Assembly (NCBI GenBank): GCA_963969595.1
Contig: OZ018413.1
Span: forward strand, 8,732,211-8,796,210
DNA length: 64,000 bases
Direction: 5' to 3'
Origin: Neckera pumila
Taxonomy: Eukaryota; Streptophyta; Bryopsida; Hypnales; Neckeraceae
Positions 24,464 through 35,635 of this stretch are shown piece by piece. Within the stretch, counting starts at the first letter, position 1; every line of letters begins with the position of its first letter. The position numbers and the translations under genes were made by a program. The notes below the pieces were generated by a model, which was given only the letters and a program-made list of their open reading frames with translations, was not told the origin of the DNA and ran no database searches.

Positions 24464-25825
24464 TCAAACTAGCAATAGTTTCAACTCATTGAAGCTATAA
24501 CTTGGTGCATGAATGAATTTGTCTTCGTTGACATCCATCTTGCAGAAGTACCTGTACAGATAGTACAAGTGTTTGTAGTTCACGTATTGTTGCCGACCTC
24601 CAATAGCGGAAACTGCCATATTCACAAAGTTTGGGCATGTGCACATAGGAAACTGACCCATTGTAACTCGATATGCATTTTTGTTTGAGTCTGAACCTGT
24701 CTGTAACTCCACAATTGCACCAAGGCCTGGAAAAGGGAGCACTGTTACTCCTACAATTTGCCCTCTAACATTGCCTGCACTTTCCCACTTATTCCGTTGT
24801 TCGGCAGTAGGTGCATTTGCAATCCTTCGAATGGCTCTGCTGTTCCTCACTGTTGGATAGACATCCGAATTCCGTGGTGGAGGTTGGTCATACACAACAG
24901 GACTGAAAATCTTTGACATGTTGAATAGTCGACGTGGTGACAATATGGATCGTTCTTGGAGGCGAAATCTTGCATGCTGCAGCAACAATGTCTCTTCGCG
25001 GTTCAGATTAGTTCCCGACAAAACAGGCCAAATCTCCGGCACATCTGGCCACTCCAAAACCCATTTCCGCTTTGTACCTTTTACGCATCGTTCGATGTCA
25101 TCCCAACAAAACCAAAAATCAACCACCACCTCTCGCTTACTCCCATACTCTTCTTTTCTACCACAATAGGTAGGAGCTGGAGTTCCTTTCTTTCCTTTTG
25201 CAATCTTGCTGGTGCACTTGATGTTTGATCTTTGTTGTTGAGCTTGACATCTCGCATTGGATTTGTGGCTGATTCTCGCAATGTGCCATTTTGATGTATC
25301 ACAGTCGCTTTCAAATGCTACTGTAATATGTTGAGAAGTATTTGCTTCAGGGTGTTTACCTTTATCTCCAGTAGATTGAGAAGCACTTGTGTTGGCCCTC
25401 GTTCTCACACGGGGTTGAGAGAAATTGATCTTGTTTGGTCTATGTGAGTCTCCTGCATCACCAATGGGCACGTCTAACTTCCTCTTTGTGCTCCCAAATA
25501 TTTCTTCTCCCTCCAGGTGTGGTACTCTGGTTCCCACACCCTCAGCTCCAGGTAATGTGTTTAGCGCCTCGACAATCTTCTTTGGATCTCCACTTCTTCT
25601 AGCAGCTCTCAATCTGAGCTCCCCCTTCGACGGCCCTGATCCCAATGCGTATCCTTTCAGGTATGCACGATAATTTGTCATTTGCATCCAAGCACGGATA
25701 CTGTCATCACATGTGGCGTCAAACAAGTTGTTTCCTCTCTTTCCGGACATCTGTAGCCACTTGTTATGCACCGTTTCGGATAAATTGCAGGATGGTAAGT
25801 CCAACATCTCGTCCAAGTTCAATTT
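24464..25825 (-). pseudogene. MULE transposase C-terminal exon with degenerate SWIM finger
   Basis: About 450 residues. The first part is acidic to polar with a basic stretch (GSTKRKLD). The C-terminus has the order typical of SWIM zinc fingers in MULE transposases: CTCPNF, a variable linker, then YVNYKHLYYLY. In the usual motif the residue before KH is Cys (CKHLYY); here it is Tyr, so one of the four zinc ligands is missing. The exon itself is open. The 5' limit is set by a TTTGTAG acceptor at 25826-25832, and the frame ends at a stop at 24464. Confidence 0.65.
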
Positions 25826-26112
25826 CTACAAATTCCAAAAAAGATATTCAGATAGTTAGTGATTCACATTCAGAACTATAGTAACTTGCATCTTCTTAAT
25901 AATCTATCTTCACTGCCTATGTAGTTTCATAAGGTGAAGAACTTGCAAAGACTCCTACTGGTAGAAATATATTGCTAGTGAAATACAAAAACATTTTCCG
26001 CCAATCCTTTCCCCCAAATAAAAAATTAACAACCTTCATCATTTGCTAGTACCAAAACGGGATTATTCGTTTCAGATAATAGAAATCAAAGGGTCGTAAT
26101 GACACCTCAAAT

Positions 26113-26136
26113 ACCTCCGTCGGATCCGACGGAGGT
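26113..26136. repeat. 24-bp perfect palindrome in the MULE intron
   Basis: The bases from 26113 to 26136 are a perfect inverted repeat without a spacer. The left half is ACCTCCGTCGGA and the right half is its exact reverse complement, with GGATCC at the centre. It lies within the putative intron 25826-26313 and is far more GC-rich than its surroundings. Confidence 0.95.
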
Positions 26137-26313
26137 TATTACCATGTTCTGAGGCCTCTTTGTTTTGGGTACCGCGGAGGAAGAAATTTCCAAATTTTTT
26201 ACTGAAATTCAAAAAGTAAAATATAATTCTATCAAGTAGGTAGAACTTACTATCACAAAATGAACCTTCAAACCTTAAACACTTATACAAATTTATACTC
26301 AAGGTTCACTCAC

Positions 26314-27828
26314 CATGTCCATGAAGCCTCCCCATTGACGGTATCGAAAATGCCAAAAAGCTAGCCAGTGGTCTAAGTGATGTAGAGCTTCTTCGTTGGC
26401 AGCACCAGACAACAACCACCACGACCGTATAGCAAGGTAACGGACCTCGGCTTGGTCCATATTCTTTGAATCTTTGTACTGTTTGCACAAAGTATTGTGT
26501 TGCTGTTGGAATGCTTCCTTGATGTATTTCTACGTATGCTTGTGAAGAGAAGTACTCCAATGCAATAAACATGTCCTCTCACGATTCTCCATTTCGACAT
26601 TAGCAAAACCACTTCCGTAGACAATGCGGACCGCATTCCAATTGGCCATAGCGCTATCTGCCATAAATCCCTTGAAGTTAGGGTTTGCCATTCCGTGGCG
26701 ATCCATGACCGCGTTCAAGCTCCGCCAAAATTGTACTTGAACTTCTGTATCCTCAGATTGCATATCGCATATTGCAATAGTCATCACCTTCTGGTACTCC
26801 GTATCATACACGTGGCAAGCCATTGTAGTCCAGTCCTTCATGCGCTTCACGTGGTCAAACATCAACCACGCACTTTGCAGATCCCCCCCCGTTTGCATGC
26901 GCCTTACAAGGTCGACTCCACTTCCTGGTCCCTCAGTGAGCATCTTGAAAATGTATACTTTTTCCTTGCCCTGGCCCGGGAAGACGCTGTCATGTATGAA
27001 CTCAAACTTTGCCTCTTTCTTCATAGTCATAATGTTGTCTATTATCCCTCCTCAATTGTTAGATCTGAAGGAAGAGATCACGTTGCGAATACTTGGACTA
27101 CTCAAGTACTGGAAGCGATCCATAACCTCTTCCATCTCTTCCGCTTTCAACATCTCTTTCTCCCCCTCTCCATCGTGAAATAGGTGACTTGCGAGGAAGT
27201 CTTTACTAGCAGCAAGAGTGATTGCGGAGTTTGTGGCTGTGGGTGTTTTAGCCACTTGCTCCGCAATGAATCCGCAAATCCTTTCAGTAGAATCTCTGTA
27301 CATGCCTTTAGCAACAGGGTGCCCATGTTCTCCAAAGTGAATAGCAGCCCTTGTCATTTCTGGATTATCATTGTATACATAGTATATTCTAGCCTTGCAT
27401 GCATCGAGACACTTAGGTGCCATCTTGCAGACCTTGCAAACTAGGGTAGACTCCTTCGGAGGACATCCACCAGCAGTAAAAGGAAACACAGTATAGCCTG
27501 TCCAATCAGTTTCGTTTTGCTTTGAAGCTCTCTTCAAATACTGACAATTGGCATTCTCACAGGCAAGATGGCCAACACAGTACGACTTACGGAATTTCAG
27601 GTTGTCGGTGTTGTGAATGTTCGTGGTCACTAGCTTGCACCACGGATGTCCATCATAGCGCTTGTCCATTCCCTCCAGGTTCTTAGCCCCCAATGAAGAC
27701 GAAGATGTTCCACAAGGAGGCAATTCAAAGATGACATCTCCGTCGAATATTGGTGGAAGAAATGGAACCTCCTTGTGCTTCATAGTGCTGAGATCCATTG
27801 TCGACAATTTGTTCCGAGAGCGATGCAT
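26314..27828 (-). pseudogene. MULE transposase zinc-binding and DDE core, two stops
   Basis: The N-terminal half carries Cys/His clusters (GMDKRYDGHPWCK, CVGHLACENANCQY, CKVCKMAPKCLDACKA, HFGEHGHPV) that probably bind zinc. The core has GSGVDLVRRMQ, then TTMACHVYDTEY with the likely first catalytic Asp, and KGFMADSAMANWNAVR with the likely second Asp. Downstream in the same frame are CKQYKDSKNMDQAEVRYLAI and LAFWHFRYRQWGG. A TGA at 27052-27054 and a TAG at 26530-26532 fall inside this continuous frame. The block ends at a GTGAGT donor after 26314. The third acidic catalytic residue was not assigned with confidence. Confidence 0.75.
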
Positions 27829-27840
27829 ACTAGCAAGTCT

Positions 27841-28542
27841 CTAGAGACATTCCATTATGCTTGCTTTCGGTAGTACATGAGGTTTAGACCGGGGCAGTGA
27901 TAATGAAGAATCAGATAGAGTTCTTGACGGGGTTCTAGATAATGATTTCACTACATCCGTCTCATCCAATGCAATGTGGACAAAACAACTTTGCTTTCTA
28001 GCATTGACATTGGGTGACTCTCCTTCAGATTCGGTAGACAACTCTATAATTGGATCTAATCTCTCCTGTTTCACGACAGGAACTACTGTAGGCATCTGTA
28101 GGACTGGCAAAGCTTCTCTAGGTGGACTAGGCGACACGGCATGAGTATTACATGGCATATCAACAGTAGAATTATCAGACTGGCGACTCTGGATTTGTGT
28201 TGATGCACCTAGCATAGACAGTGGAAGTCCGTATGCTCTGTAGTTACCCGGAGCAAGGTACCAACAATGCGTCCCGTTGTCCACCGACTTCACAATCGAA
28301 ATAGACTGTAGCACTTCACCTGATTCCGACCATTTTTCTTCCTCAACATAGATGGAACTTTCTACGAATCTGAAACGGACATGAAGAAGATGACAAGGAA
28401 CTATAGCGCGTCCACCGTCTACAACTGGAAACTCAAGAGGAATGTCATGACCATCAACTCTAAGCAAAGCCATTGCTGAAACCTGTGGAGACACTCTAAG
28501 AACATGGAAAATACACTCGAAAGCAGGAGATGAGGTAAACAA
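27841..28542 (-). CDS. MULE-associated N-terminal ORF
   Basis: An open frame of 233 residues directly upstream of the transposase block (13 bases between them). Residues about 24-110 form a compact beta-rich looking region (ALLRVDGHDIPLEFPVV ... HCWYLAPGNYRAYGLP). The C-terminal half is rich in Ser, Pro and Glu (IIELSTESEGESPN, SRTPSRTLSDSSLSLPRS), with a 'VVPVVKQERLDP' stretch that resembles a SUMO-acceptor sequence. I do not recognise a named domain. Position and orientation suggest that it is the 5' coding part of the MULE or a separate accessory ORF. Confidence 0.45.
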   Translation of the reverse strand: MFTSSPAFECIFHVLRVSPQVSAMALLRVDGHDIPLEFPVVDGGRAIVPCHLLHVRFRFVESSIYVEEEKWSESGEVLQSISIVKSVDNGTHCWYLAPGNYRAYGLPLSMLGASTQIQSRQSDNSTVDMPCNTHAVSPSPPREALPVLQMPTVVPVVKQERLDPIIELSTESEGESPNVNARKQSCFVHIALDETDVVKSLSRTPSRTLSDSSLSLPRSKPHVLPKASIMECL

Positions 28543-28787
28543 GATATTACTCTGGGTCCCTTCTGATTGAGGTTTCTCTTTAGCTACTTTTTGGATAGTC
28601 CCATGTATTCATTGAACAACCAACGGTATCCGACGTATTTTTTGATTGATGATATTAATTGCAATGATTTTGCAACTGTCTTTAAACCAATAATTCTCTT
28701 TTAAAATTGAATTGAATTATTCACACAAAAATAAACCATAAGAAACTAATGCCTCGTAAATATTAGGTAAAATTTAAAGAAAATAGT

Positions 28788-29468
28788 ACATGTAGAGGCT
28801 GTGCAGTCCACCACGACGTCTCCTCGTTCAATGAGCCCTTCTACAAGCATCTGCATGAACTCGAGGGCCTTCTCTCGGGGACCCCGCCACGGTTGATCGC
28901 CATTCATGCTTAGGTCTTCCTTGTTGCAGAAGTTCTGCAATATATCGTCTCGGCCCACAGTGACACCCACAGCATGATGGGATGAGACATATTGGAATGG
29001 GAATTCCAGATCGGTCCGAGGGCCCGACTCTTTGACTATAACAGCAATGCTGAAGTGCATAGTCTGAAAAAACAATTGTTAAAAACCAAAACGATAGATG
29101 TGAAAATTTATTGGAAAGGAACATAAAGCTAAAATGATTCCTACCGTCTTTGTTGGATCTGCTGGAGACGATAGATGGAGATGATTCATGCCGGTCCATG
29201 TGACAAGGATTCTGAATTTGTATTCCGCACAGCATCCAAGGAGGTGGCTTTTGTGCGGGCGAGATAGGGTTGGATACATCACCAGCAGGGCTGCCCGATC
29301 ATGAAGGTACTCTACAGCAAAATCAAACACGGGTACCAAATAGTCATCGGGGTTGAACTCGTTCCACTTTGGAATTTTCGCGGGTGGAGCCGAAATTGAA
29401 GGCACATGCAGTCCTTCAGGGACATCTACAATGATCAAGTCCACTGCTTTCAGTAGATGTCTGACCAA
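28788..29468 (-). pseudogene. degenerate DNA methyltransferase-like ORF (permuted motif order)
   Basis: Two exon-like blocks (29146-29468 ending at the GTAGG donor, and 28788-29063 after a TTTTTTCAG acceptor) join in frame. The first block has KAVDLIIVDVPEGLH, where amino-methyltransferases carry motif IV (D-P-P-Y/F), and a later 'ALLVMYPT' strand. The second block ends with RGDVVVDCTAST, which resembles motif I (the SAM-binding D-x-F/T-x-G-x-G strand). Motif IV before motif I is the order of beta-class, circularly permuted enzymes. Here the catalytic tetrapeptide reads DVPE and the frame is cut off just after motif I, so activity is not expected. The identification is tentative, since these motifs are short. 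Confidence 0.4.
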
Positions 29469-29737
29469 TAATTTTCATGATCAAAACGATTGTGGATAAT
29501 AGATTATTTCGACCTATAATCAGTGTAGTTGGCTGAATACGCACTGATATGGTTCCTGTACCTCTGGTCAGCTACCGCTTTCAGATGTTGACCACAAGTT
29601 GCTGGAGTATTGATAGGGGGAAATGGGCATATTCTTATATAAACATGCAAAGGTGAATATACTGACTACATCCAAGGTGGGATACGCATAAACGAACGTT
29701 ATGATAACGGACATGTGGAGTTTCTATCGAGACTCAC
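29469..29737. other. junction between gamma-SNAP 3' end and the mobile element cluster
   Basis: This is where the last coding exon of the minus-strand gamma-SNAP gene should follow the GTGAGT donor at 29737. No sequence encoding the family's conserved C-terminus was found here. The breakpoint of the presumed insertion lies in this interval or just below it. Confidence 0.5.
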
Positions 29738-31941
29738 CATGTGATCTAAATGGGGAATGACATAGCTTGACCCGACCACATGCCTTATCTCATCTGCACT
29801 CCCCACATTATATGCTGATAGAAGCTTTTCAGCAGTTTCACCTTGTTCGCTCCTGTAAAATGCATCCACCCTGCAACCCCTCCCCCCATTTTAATGACTA
29901 TATCTATAAAAGACATACTTTGCAATTAAACTTTGCAATCTAACCGAAGACATTAAAAGCAGGTTATTTGCGCATATGAACTCCCCAAAATCATTTGACC
30001 ATTTGACTGAGCAAGTAAACCATGTGATGAGATAGCCGGCTTATAGCATTGGTGACAAGGATGTTAGCAAACCAACAACAGATCCACAAGAAGAATAAAG
30101 TGCATGCAGGACAAAATCTTCAGAATCTGAGAAGAGAGAATCTGAGAACGTACTGAGAACAATCATTGTAGCATTGTTGTGCTTGCTTCAAATCTTCATC
30201 GTAAAAATGAACTATGATAGCACTGAGGTAAGCCTGGATTTCACACCGCAAACAAATTTCAAGGAAGGAAACTAACAGCACTCCACTAACAGATTCAAAG
30301 TCATTTCACACAGCTCAAATGGTTACATACACAAGCAGAAACTTCCACAACTATACAAACTGATTTCTACTTGCAGAATCGAAAGGGCAAGACAAACATG
30401 TACTCTTGCATACTGCTCTTTCAAGAAGCACGAAAATGACAGTTTGCTTGAAATATCGCTACTCACTTTACACTGGCTCTGAGTGGCTTGACATTTGTCT
30501 GCTGACTGGCCCCATCTCACAAGCACAGCTGCCGCATCCTTAAACCTTCAATAAAAAAGACCAGCTGTTTTTACAGAAGCCCAGGGAACGAAATATGGAC
30601 TAGTTAACCAGAATGCCAAGATGCGACCCTAATCATCGGTGAATGTAGAATGCATATTGATGCACCATTCAGATCCTAGAGCAAAGATCTCATTCTTCAA
30701 TGCAGTAGTAAGAATACCTATGAAGCTTGATGTAAAGATTAGCTGCTGCACGATAAGTGTCGAAGGCCATCTGCTCGCGACCGTCCTCCTCAAGCATCGC
30801 ACAAGCATCTAAGTACATCTTGACTGCAACTTCCGGCTTTTCGTCTTCCACTGCCCTGGACAAGGGACCAATGTAAGCCAATTCAAATCAAGCCTCAAAC
30901 AAACTGAGAAATCATGCGCATCAGTTAGAAGGGAGGTAATTACCGGGCGCCTCTGCCAAGCACATCAGCACTGGGCTGTACTTTCCCAGAATGCAGAAAA
31001 AGTTCGCTAGCTCTCCTATAGGAAGCAACCGTCTCATCAATAAACCCAAGCTCTTTTGCGAGGGTTCCTACCGACTCCATATGCTTTCCTGCAGACCAAG
31101 GTCTGGAAACATCTGCCGGTTAAGGGCATGCTTCCGTAAGAAAAAGAAAGAAAGACGTTATGAACCCAGATCCTGCAGTCTCAGACTACTCACTGCAGTT
31201 TCTCACTCCAGACATAAGTGATTATTCCTGGAAGGCAAAAACAGAACGCAAAAGAAGTCGGGATCGCAGCCATGCCAAGTATCTCACAACCATCTCAGAG
31301 AATGGATCCCTAAAATCGATCTTATGAAAATTGCGCGATGAACGGTGCCCGGTTTCGCACTAAGACCAGTGTAACATTACACCACAATCCAATTGACTCG
31401 CCACTTTCCAAAATGAATAAAATAAACTGCAAAGTGGAGGATACGATGATAATTTCTCTTGACCAGTCGCCGCTTTCTCGTAGCAAATCTTTGCTTCCTC
31501 AAACATCTTTGCCAGCTTAAATGCAGAGGCTGTCCAAAGCCGGTCAGCAGCAAAAACTCAGACGAATTTGACAACACTAAGATTGAAAGAGTCGACAAAA
31601 ACGAATCAAGAAAAACAGAGAGCTCCAGGAGAATTGACATTTTGTTTTCAAAGACACACACGACCTAATCAGGGGATCCGTCTCTTGCCTGCTTGCTCGT
31701 AGAGAGGAGTGGCAGCAGCCCAGTTAGGCGACCAATAGAACAGGCTGACCTTGGTTCTGCCCAAACAAACAGGTGTAATAAGGCCACGAGTGTCCGAGCC
31801 AGCAGACGCAACAAGACAGAACAGAGGCTGAAATGGCACTCACAACTTGTCCGCTTGGCGGAGGAGATCATGGGCGGGGAGGACGCGAGAGTCGTGAGAC
31901 GACGAGGAGCCCGTCTCGGAGACCTTGCTGTAGTCCGCCAT
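29738..31941 (-). CDS. GSNAP: gamma-SNAP (soluble NSF attachment protein gamma), last exon missing
   Basis: Gamma-SNAP is a cytosolic TPR-like adaptor that helps recruit the NSF ATPase to SNARE complexes. Eight exons splice in frame: 31844-31941, 31689-31756, 31445-31529, 30944-31102, 30718-30855, 30467-30545, 30154-30233 and 29738-29870, giving about 280 residues without stops. Hallmarks are ADKLTKVSLFYWSPNWAAAT, LYEQAASAFKLAKMFEEAKI, KHMESVGTLAKELG, MLEEDGREQMAFDTYRAAAN, QSADKCQATQSQCKAYLSAI, QQCYNDCSQVDAFYRSEQGE and PHLDHM. Exon 2 ends with a GC donor (CAG|GCAAG) forced by the frame. After PHLDHM comes a GTGAGT donor, but no exon for the C-terminal stretch of about 25 residues (with the KLARKL motif of the family) was found before the mobile element cluster. 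The ATG at 31939-31941 is the only one that fits. The 5' untranslated region has a CAG-rich tract near 32001-32024. Confidence 0.92.
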
Positions 31942-32185
31942 GGCGTGAATGCGCACTCGACAACTGCAAGGAATGAGAAGTGCAGGTCGGGAAGCGCCGG
32001 CTGCTGCTGTTGCTGCTGCTGCTTCGTGCAACAACAACACATAAACTGGTGACCTAATCTGGATCGGACGCAAAAGATGAAAGACTTATTAACCTTTGAA
32101 AATCACACCAAGTCCCCTAGGTCTGATTTCTCAGTGTATTTTGAAAATCTTTGTCCCCCAAGGATTCTCAAAGGGTTCAGTTAAG

Positions 32186-32389
32186 CTATTCTTCTTCGTC
32201 GCCTTCGTCGCCTTCGTCGTCGCCAATTCCTGTGCTGCCACAGGCACCCCGCTCTAACTTAGACAATCTCTCTGTTTCTCTCTGTCTCTGCCTCAACAGG
32301 GCCGAGGCACGCAACGAGAAGTTGAGCAGTGAGCACGCCATGGCCGTTCTCCAAGACGGCTGCTGCGATGCTGTTCCTTTTCTCGTCAT
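32186..32389 (-). CDS. possible small protein with acidic tail
   Basis: A minus-strand frame of 67 residues ends in GDDEGDEGDEEE and has a basic, Arg-rich middle (ALLRQRQRETERLSKLERG). It lies about 245 bases upstream of the gamma-SNAP start on the same strand. The acidic tail comes from a GTCGTC/TTCGTC microsatellite read in this frame. The opposite strand also has an open frame here (32151-32474), so chance is a real alternative. Confidence 0.2.
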   Translation of the reverse strand: MTRKGTASQQPSWRTAMACSLLNFSLRASALLRQRQRETERLSKLERGACGSTGIGDDEGDEGDEEE

Positions 32390-32519
32390 CTTTTTCTTTC
32401 TACTTTTACTTCACGGGCAGTACTTTTATTACCACGGCTACTTTTTGTCAACCCATTTGGCTGAGATTCTGTGAGCTCATTTTATGCAAAAATATTTACT
32501 TCAAAATGTTACTTTAGGC

Positions 32520-34299
32520 CCAAATGAGAACGGTGTGAACAACAATATTAATTTATTGTTCAATCAGAACCCACATCTTCATTCCAACTAAATCCTAACC
32601 ATATTGTGTAATGTGAATGTGGTTGTGGATAGGATTTGAAAATTGAAATTCAAAAAACAGAAATTTGATAACAAAGTCTTTGTCCAAAGGACATAGCCAA
32701 TAAAGCATCCTTTAAACAATCCTAGACTTACTTCATTATACCTCTCTAAGAAAAAAATTAAGATTATTTCAGAAGTTTACTTTGAGACTTCATACTATTG
32801 ACCTCACTTTAACCTTTGAAGGGAAGAATAGTATGTGGAACTAGAATATTGAAGGTAGGGTGTTTTAACAACATTTATAAACTTTTGTACATTGCTTGTT
32901 GAATCTAATTGAATTGCAAATAAAAAATTTAGGAATTTTGTGCAAAGTTTAGGTATTTGGACATGCAATTTAGGTTTTTAATATTTGTATGTGTATTGAT
33001 GAAAGATTGAATTGTGTGGCATATAGTGAAAGCATTATGTGCACAAGATACTCAACTTTTACACTTAGTCTAATAAAAAATGTAAAATTGATTCTTCTAC
33101 GGTTTTATATATACTGTAGAAGATCAAAATATGCAAATAAACTTAGTTTTATCCCTTATAGACCATGAGTGCAGATTTTGAACAAAAGGAGAGCAGCACC
33201 CGCTAGCATTGCTCTACAAATTCAAATGTGAAGACTCTACTTACATTGTTCACTTGATTATTTTTTTTTTATTGCAATGCTATCATCTTTGCAGTGGTTA
33301 TTTTGCAAAACTCAATTATGATATTAAGATTCTCTATAGTTACTTATATTGCACCATGTAAATTTTTTGAAAGAATATAGTATGAGGATGTCAATATTTT
33401 CGTTTAAAGATTATGCACACTTTGTTTATCTACATTCTATCACATGAGAAATGGAAGAATGTAAAATATTTATTGCGTAGCAAAGCAAGCACCAATCGCT
33501 AGTATTATTTATAAAATTCTAATGTTGAAGTGCATAGATTGTTGGTTTCAGAATGTTCCTTTTCCCTATATATATGTCGTAAGAGGAAGTTAAAATCTGT
33601 GAAGGATGCATGGGCAAGAACCAATCCTACGGGTATTTTAGGATTGACCAAGCAACAATTTGTAACCCGTACAGACAAATTATCCATTGAATGTAATTCT
33701 GAAAATTCGGATAAGATCCAATGAAGTAATTTCTGATTAGATGTGTGTCCAATTGACAGAAAATATGAACATTTACAACCTTCATAAAAATATAATCCTT
33801 ATTTCTATCCTAACTTCTTTGGCGTCCTTCGGAGCTAAGGCATCTTTTGAAAAATGTCGTGTCAACTCTTTCAATTTAATTTTCACGTATATAATACAAT
33901 GTGACTTGTCAGAAGTACCCAATCGACACTTGAGAATAGTGAAACCTTGTTGGTTTCTTAAAGCCCAAAGATATGCTCAAAACGTAAAAGGTCTTGGATT
34001 TATCCTAATTCTGGTCAGGAAAGGATTTTCCGGTTAAAGAGGAAGAAAACCGGAAAAATAGATTTGTACTGACTTTGCTCCAAATTGTATAACAAGACTA
34101 AATACTTCACAGAATCTTGTGGGTTTAATCTTTAGAGTCACTTTGTTATGCTTTAGAGTGGTTTTTGTGAGCATAATAGGGAATTTCACTTACCCTGTGC
34201 TGCGACATATGTCTTTGTGTTTTAAGGTTTGGCAGCACGTCTAGATCCATGAGATGCATTGATTTGCAAATTGGAGGTCAATTGCACTCAATACCATAG
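32520..34299. other. gene-poor DNA
   Basis: Short frames at 33530-33724 and 33741-34037 (plus) have no recognisable domain. They might be upstream parts of the decayed frame at 34300-34659, but nothing in them proves that. Confidence 0.4.
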
Positions 34300-34659
34300 G
34301 TGGGCAGTATTAACAATAAGTGGCACTACTTAATGAATCCGCGGGAGGAATACAATGCTTTTTCCTTGATAGAGTATAATTTTGTCGAGGAAAATCAATG
34401 TAACCGCATTTTCGGGGATGATTTTGTTCTAGCTAGTTTTGATTGCAATTTGAAAGTGTTGTCAAGATTTTGGAAGCTATAGGTGCCAATTTCAAACCAT
34501 CTACGTACTACTCCATTATTTGATTTTAACAATGGTGAATTAGATGAGCTTATAGACATCATGTGCACTAATTGGGCACCTTGTAAGGTGAAGGTCAACA
34601 AGGGCAAAGATTGGCGTAGCAAGCGCAACATATGGATGACTTTTGCAAAGCAAATCTAA
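34300..34659 (+). pseudogene. unrecognised coding relic, 120 codons with one internal stop
   Basis: The frame is open for 60 codons to a TAG at 34480-34482 and then continues in the same frame for 58 codons to a TAA at 34657. The second part has strongly protein-like composition (NGELDELIDIMCTNW, KVKVNKGKDWRSKRNIW). The first part contains EEYNAFSLIEYNFVEEN and FGDDFVLASFD. I do not recognise the family. The GDD tripeptide alone is not evidence for a polymerase. Continuation across the single stop suggests a decayed gene or transposon ORF. Confidence 0.35.
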
Positions 34660-35635
34660 TAAATTTTGTAAATTGTCTCAACGAGTACATTTAGTCTGTA
34701 TTTTTTTCTAAGGTTTATTTGTTGTTTTTAAACTTCAAATTATTTGCCATTGTTCTTAATATTGTAATGCATGCACCAAACCAATATATTTGGATTCTTA
34801 TGCAGTGCCAACAAGAAGTAGGAATCACATTATGAGGATAGTTTTGTACTAAAAATTGTATCTTCAACACATATACTATTTTTTTGGTTTATCTACTATA
34901 ATTATGGTTGTTGTTCTTACATGCATGTGTATATTATTGGTTTCAAGTAATTATTGGTTGTTTTGACTATCAAATTTTAGTTTGTTTTTTTCATCATTGA
35001 ACCTAGAAATTGGTTGATTTGAATTTTTCTTAAATGTGCTGCATGTTCTATTGCATGGAATTTGGCCATGAAATTGTGGTATTGCATCAATTCTACTTAT
35101 TGTCTCATGTTCTTAGTTTTGATTATTGTCTCACCCTAAACAAGATTTTGTAGATTCTTATGTCTATCACCATGAAGTAGGAACTAAACCATGAAAGCAA
35201 TTTTGTATTGAAATTGTGACTTCAATGCATAACCTATTGGAGGGGATTCTAACTATAATTTTGGTTGTTGTACATGCATGACTTTGTATATTATTGATTT
35301 TAGGTATTTCATAGTTTATTTTCACAATAGAATTTGAGTTTTGTTTTTTCACTAGTGAGCCTAGAGATTGCTTCATTTCAATTTTACATGCTTCAATGTA
35401 CTGCACGTTGTTATGTATTGCATGGAACTTGTACTAAAAATTGTAATATTGCATTGTTTCATGATTATTGTACATATAATTTCAATGTAATGTTTCTTCT
35501 TCATATCTTGTGTTCATACTGCCATTTTTCATATGCAAGCATGTCTCTTATTTGTAAAGGTAGCTTAAGGTGAAAGGGTTTCTATCTTTAATCTTTGTAT
35601 TTGGCCATTTTTGAGAATATTTTGACCGGTTGTGA
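34660..35635. other. gene-poor DNA
   Basis: Two loosely similar segments (about 34800-35110 and 35160-35480) share words such as 'TGTACATGCATG', 'TTTTGTTTTTTCA' and 'GCATGGAA', as in an old tandem duplication of some 350 bases. No gene is seen. Confidence 0.35.

Larger units (their letters stand above)
24464..28542 (-). mobile_element. decayed MULE-type DNA transposon
   Basis: Four consecutive minus-strand coding blocks form one transposase-like unit: an N-terminal block (27841-28542), a zinc-binding block (27052-27828), the DDE core (26530-27051 and on to 26314) and a C-terminal block with a degenerate SWIM-type zinc finger (24464-25825). A GT-AG intron fits exactly at 26314/25825 (donor GTGAGT, acceptor TTGTAG, phase 0). 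Two in-frame stops (27052-27054 and 26530-26532) break the core, so the element is not autonomous. Architecture and motifs resemble a Mutator-like family that I associate with bryophytes and ferns. Terminal inverted repeats and target duplications were not found. Confidence 0.75.

Noticed and set aside
31693..32052. Plus-strand 119-residue frame
   Set aside because: It is antisense to the gamma-SNAP first exons and 5' region, whose splicing and family match are clear.
34372..34440. FGDD motif as a possible RNA-dependent RNA polymerase signature
   Set aside because: Only the tripeptide is present. The other polymerase motifs are not seen in the surrounding frame.
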